Source: Bacillaceae bacterium UBA7792 (GTDB lineage Bacteria; Bacillota; Bacilli; Bacillales; Cytobacillaceae). Taken from it: 6,944 nucleotides of DNA. The translations under genes were made by a program, and so were the position numbers. Numbering within the stretch: position 1 is the stretch's first letter; the number at the start of each line of letters is the position of its first letter. Location of the stretch: positions 16,516-23,459 of the forward strand of contig DLCS01000037.1 of the NCBI GenBank assembly GCA_002480735.1, given 5' to 3'. The notes under the pieces are model-generated. The model was not told where the DNA came from. It saw only the letters and a program-made list of their open reading frames with translations, and made no database searches. Positions 5,756 through 6,944 of this stretch are shown here, one piece after another.

Positions 5756-5797
5756 GAGCGAAACCGTAGCCATTAGCTACGGTTTCGCTCTTTTCTT
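5754..5797 (+). terminator. Strong hairpin terminator of the GAF-EAL gene, overlapping the end of the ABC-F gene
   Basis: Arms 5754-5770 and 5776-5792 pair over 17 bp with a GC-rich core and a 5-nt loop, followed by TTTTCTTCTT. The left arm includes the last two bases of the EAL stop (5753-5755). The right arm carries the minus-strand gene's TAG stop (complement of 5777-5779) and its last codons. On the minus strand the hairpin is not followed by a good T tract, so it mainly serves the plus strand. Confidence 0.88.
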
Positions 5798-6944
5798 CTT
5801 TAGAAGCTGTTGGAATTCCTTTTCGAGCTCTTCGGTTGGCTCGATGCTGAGACGACTAAGCACCTCAGAAATTTTGGTTTCTATAAGGAGTTTCTCGTCC
5901 TCGGCTGAATTGCGTTCAATGGAAGGCGTATAATTATTATACTCATTGTAGGTGCCCTCAAATAGGTGAATCCTTTCATCCTCAATGATTAGGATTCGCG
6001 TTGCGATATTGCTAATAAATCGTCGGTCATGGGAGACAAAGAGGATTGTTCCCGAATACTCCTGTAGCAAGGATTCCAATGCTTCGACCGCCTCAATATC
6101 AAGGAAATTTGTCGGCTCATCAAGGATGAGGGTATTGATGTCGCTTACGAAGAGCTTAGCCAAGGCAACCTTGACCCGTTCGCCACCGCTTAATACTCCT
6201 ACCTTTTTATAGACATCCTCACGGAAAAAATGAAGCCTGGCCAACACAATTCGAATAAAGGTTTCCGTTTGCTTTGATGTCTCTTGGACATTTTCCAATA
6301 TTGATTTACTAGTATCAAGTTGATCAATCGTTTGACTGAAATAGCCAAACTTCATCGCAGGGGAGAGTGTAATGCCTTCCGTTTGATGGATGATTTTCTT
6401 CAAGAGCGTTGTTTTGCCGCTACCATTTGGGCCGATAATCGCAAGCTTATCCCCACCCCGAACGAGGAAGCTCACCTTAGACCATAGGGTCCGTTGGCCA
6501 ACGTGGCCTTCAATCTTTTCGGCACGAAGGACGATTTTTCCCTTAAATGTTTCTTCGTTTGGTAAGTCCATTTGCAGAGCAGGGGTGTCCCTGATCTTTT
6601 CCACCTTCTCTAGCTTTTCGATTCTTGTTTCGATGGCCTTAACTGTTTTCTGTAGCTTCTTTTGCTTCTTGGCAAAATAGGGCTTGGCACCGGTAATTCT
6701 TGCCTCTGAGGGGCTGACCTTCTTAGGGCTTTTCGTAGCTCTTGCTGCTTTCTTTTCCTTTAGGATGAGGGCCTCTTCGAGTTGTTTTTTCTTCTTTTCA
6801 TATTTCTCGTAGGCTGCCTCATGGCTTTTTGTCTCTAGCTCCTTTTGCCTTACGTAATCGGAGTAATTACCGAAATATTCCTTAATCCGACCATCCTGAA
6901 GCTCCCAAATCGTCGTACAAAGCGCATCCAAAAACTCCCGATCA
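5777..6944 (-). CDS. ABC-F ATPase, antibiotic-resistance (ribosome protection) type, C-terminal part
   Basis: The frame is open to the window edge, so this is the last 388 or so residues of a protein that begins outside. ABC-F proteins have two ATPase domains and no membrane part; they act on the ribosome, and the ARE group displaces antibiotics. Counting from the Asp at the edge, the fragment opens with DREFLD, the tail of the first domain's SHDR motif. The interdomain linker (about 38-118) is long, helical and Lys/Glu-rich. The second domain has Walker A GPNGSGKT (171-178), FSQ (202-204), signature LSGGE (251-255), Walker B ILDEPTNFLD (273-282) and SHDRRF (304-309). A coiled C-terminal tail (about 345-388) ends LKKKRAKP. 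DEPTNFLD and the linker type resemble Vga/VmlR-like resistance proteins, but drug specificity cannot be read and a housekeeping role is not excluded. It converges with the EAL gene. Confidence 0.9.
   Translation of the reverse strand, partial: DREFLDALCTTIWELQDGRIKEYFGNYSDYVRQKELETKSHEAAYEKYEKKKKQLEEALILKEKKAARATKSPKKVSPSEARITGAKPYFAKKQKKLQKTVKAIETRIEKLEKVEKIRDTPALQMDLPNEETFKGKIVLRAEKIEGHVGQRTLWSKVSFLVRGGDKLAIIGPNGSGKTTLLKKIIHQTEGITLSPAMKFGYFSQTIDQLDTSKSILENVQETSKQTETFIRIVLARLHFFREDVYKKVGVLSGGERVKVALAKLFVSDINTLILDEPTNFLDIEAVEALESLLQEYSGTILFVSHDRRFISNIATRILIIEDERIHLFEGTYNEYNNYTPSIERNSAEDEKLLIETKISEVLSRLSIEPTEELEKEFQQLLKKKRAKP

Noticed and set aside
5712..6680. Plus-strand open frames at 5712-5933, 5985-6212 and 6390-6680
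   Set aside because: They run antisense to the ABC-F gene, the first also crossing the terminator, with Ser/Arg-rich sequence typical of antisense frames.

Overview
The window looks like chromosomal DNA of a Bacillaceae-type Gram-positive bacterium. It is low in GC, its genes carry strong purine-rich Shine-Dalgarno sequences, one gene probably starts at TTG, and the terminators are classic hairpins with T tracts. The protein families also fit: a TerF-like vWA protein, a YbaK/EbsC deacylase, a MASE3 sensor kinase of the DegS/DesK class and an ABC-F protein. No RNA gene, CRISPR array, insertion sequence or attachment site was seen.

Layout. Bases 1-441 (+) are the C-terminal end of a TerF-like vWA protein with a 12-residue Pro/Lys repeat. 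A YbaK-type aminoacyl-tRNA deacylase follows at 529-1041 (+). A long two-way hairpin terminator (1107-1153) separates it from a convergent minus-strand cluster. In transcription order that cluster is a NarL/LuxR-type response regulator (4099-3452), a MASE3 histidine kinase (3435-1939), a hairpin terminator (1921-1893), and a 229-residue protein (1842-1153). The last protein is a degenerate relative of the kinase core that has lost the phospho-accepting His and the ATP-binding motifs. A regulatory region of about 300 bp (4100-4405) lies between the regulator and a divergent plus-strand GAF-EAL gene (4406-5755), probably a c-di-GMP phosphodiesterase. That gene converges on the C-terminal part of an antibiotic-resistance-type ABC-F protein (5777-6944, minus), which runs off the right edge.

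How the parts may work together. The kinase and regulator form a clear two-component pair, 16 nt apart. The kinase-like protein just downstream aligns without gaps to the pair's own kinase over about 106 residues, but it cannot be a kinase in the usual sense. The most economical idea is that it arose by duplication and now modulates the pair, for example by mixed dimers or by binding the regulator. The divergent GAF-EAL gene makes it plausible that the regulator controls c-di-GMP turnover, but no operator can be proven from sequence alone. The pseudokinase, the shared control region and the c-di-GMP enzyme are the most interesting group in the window. The flanking genes look ordinary.
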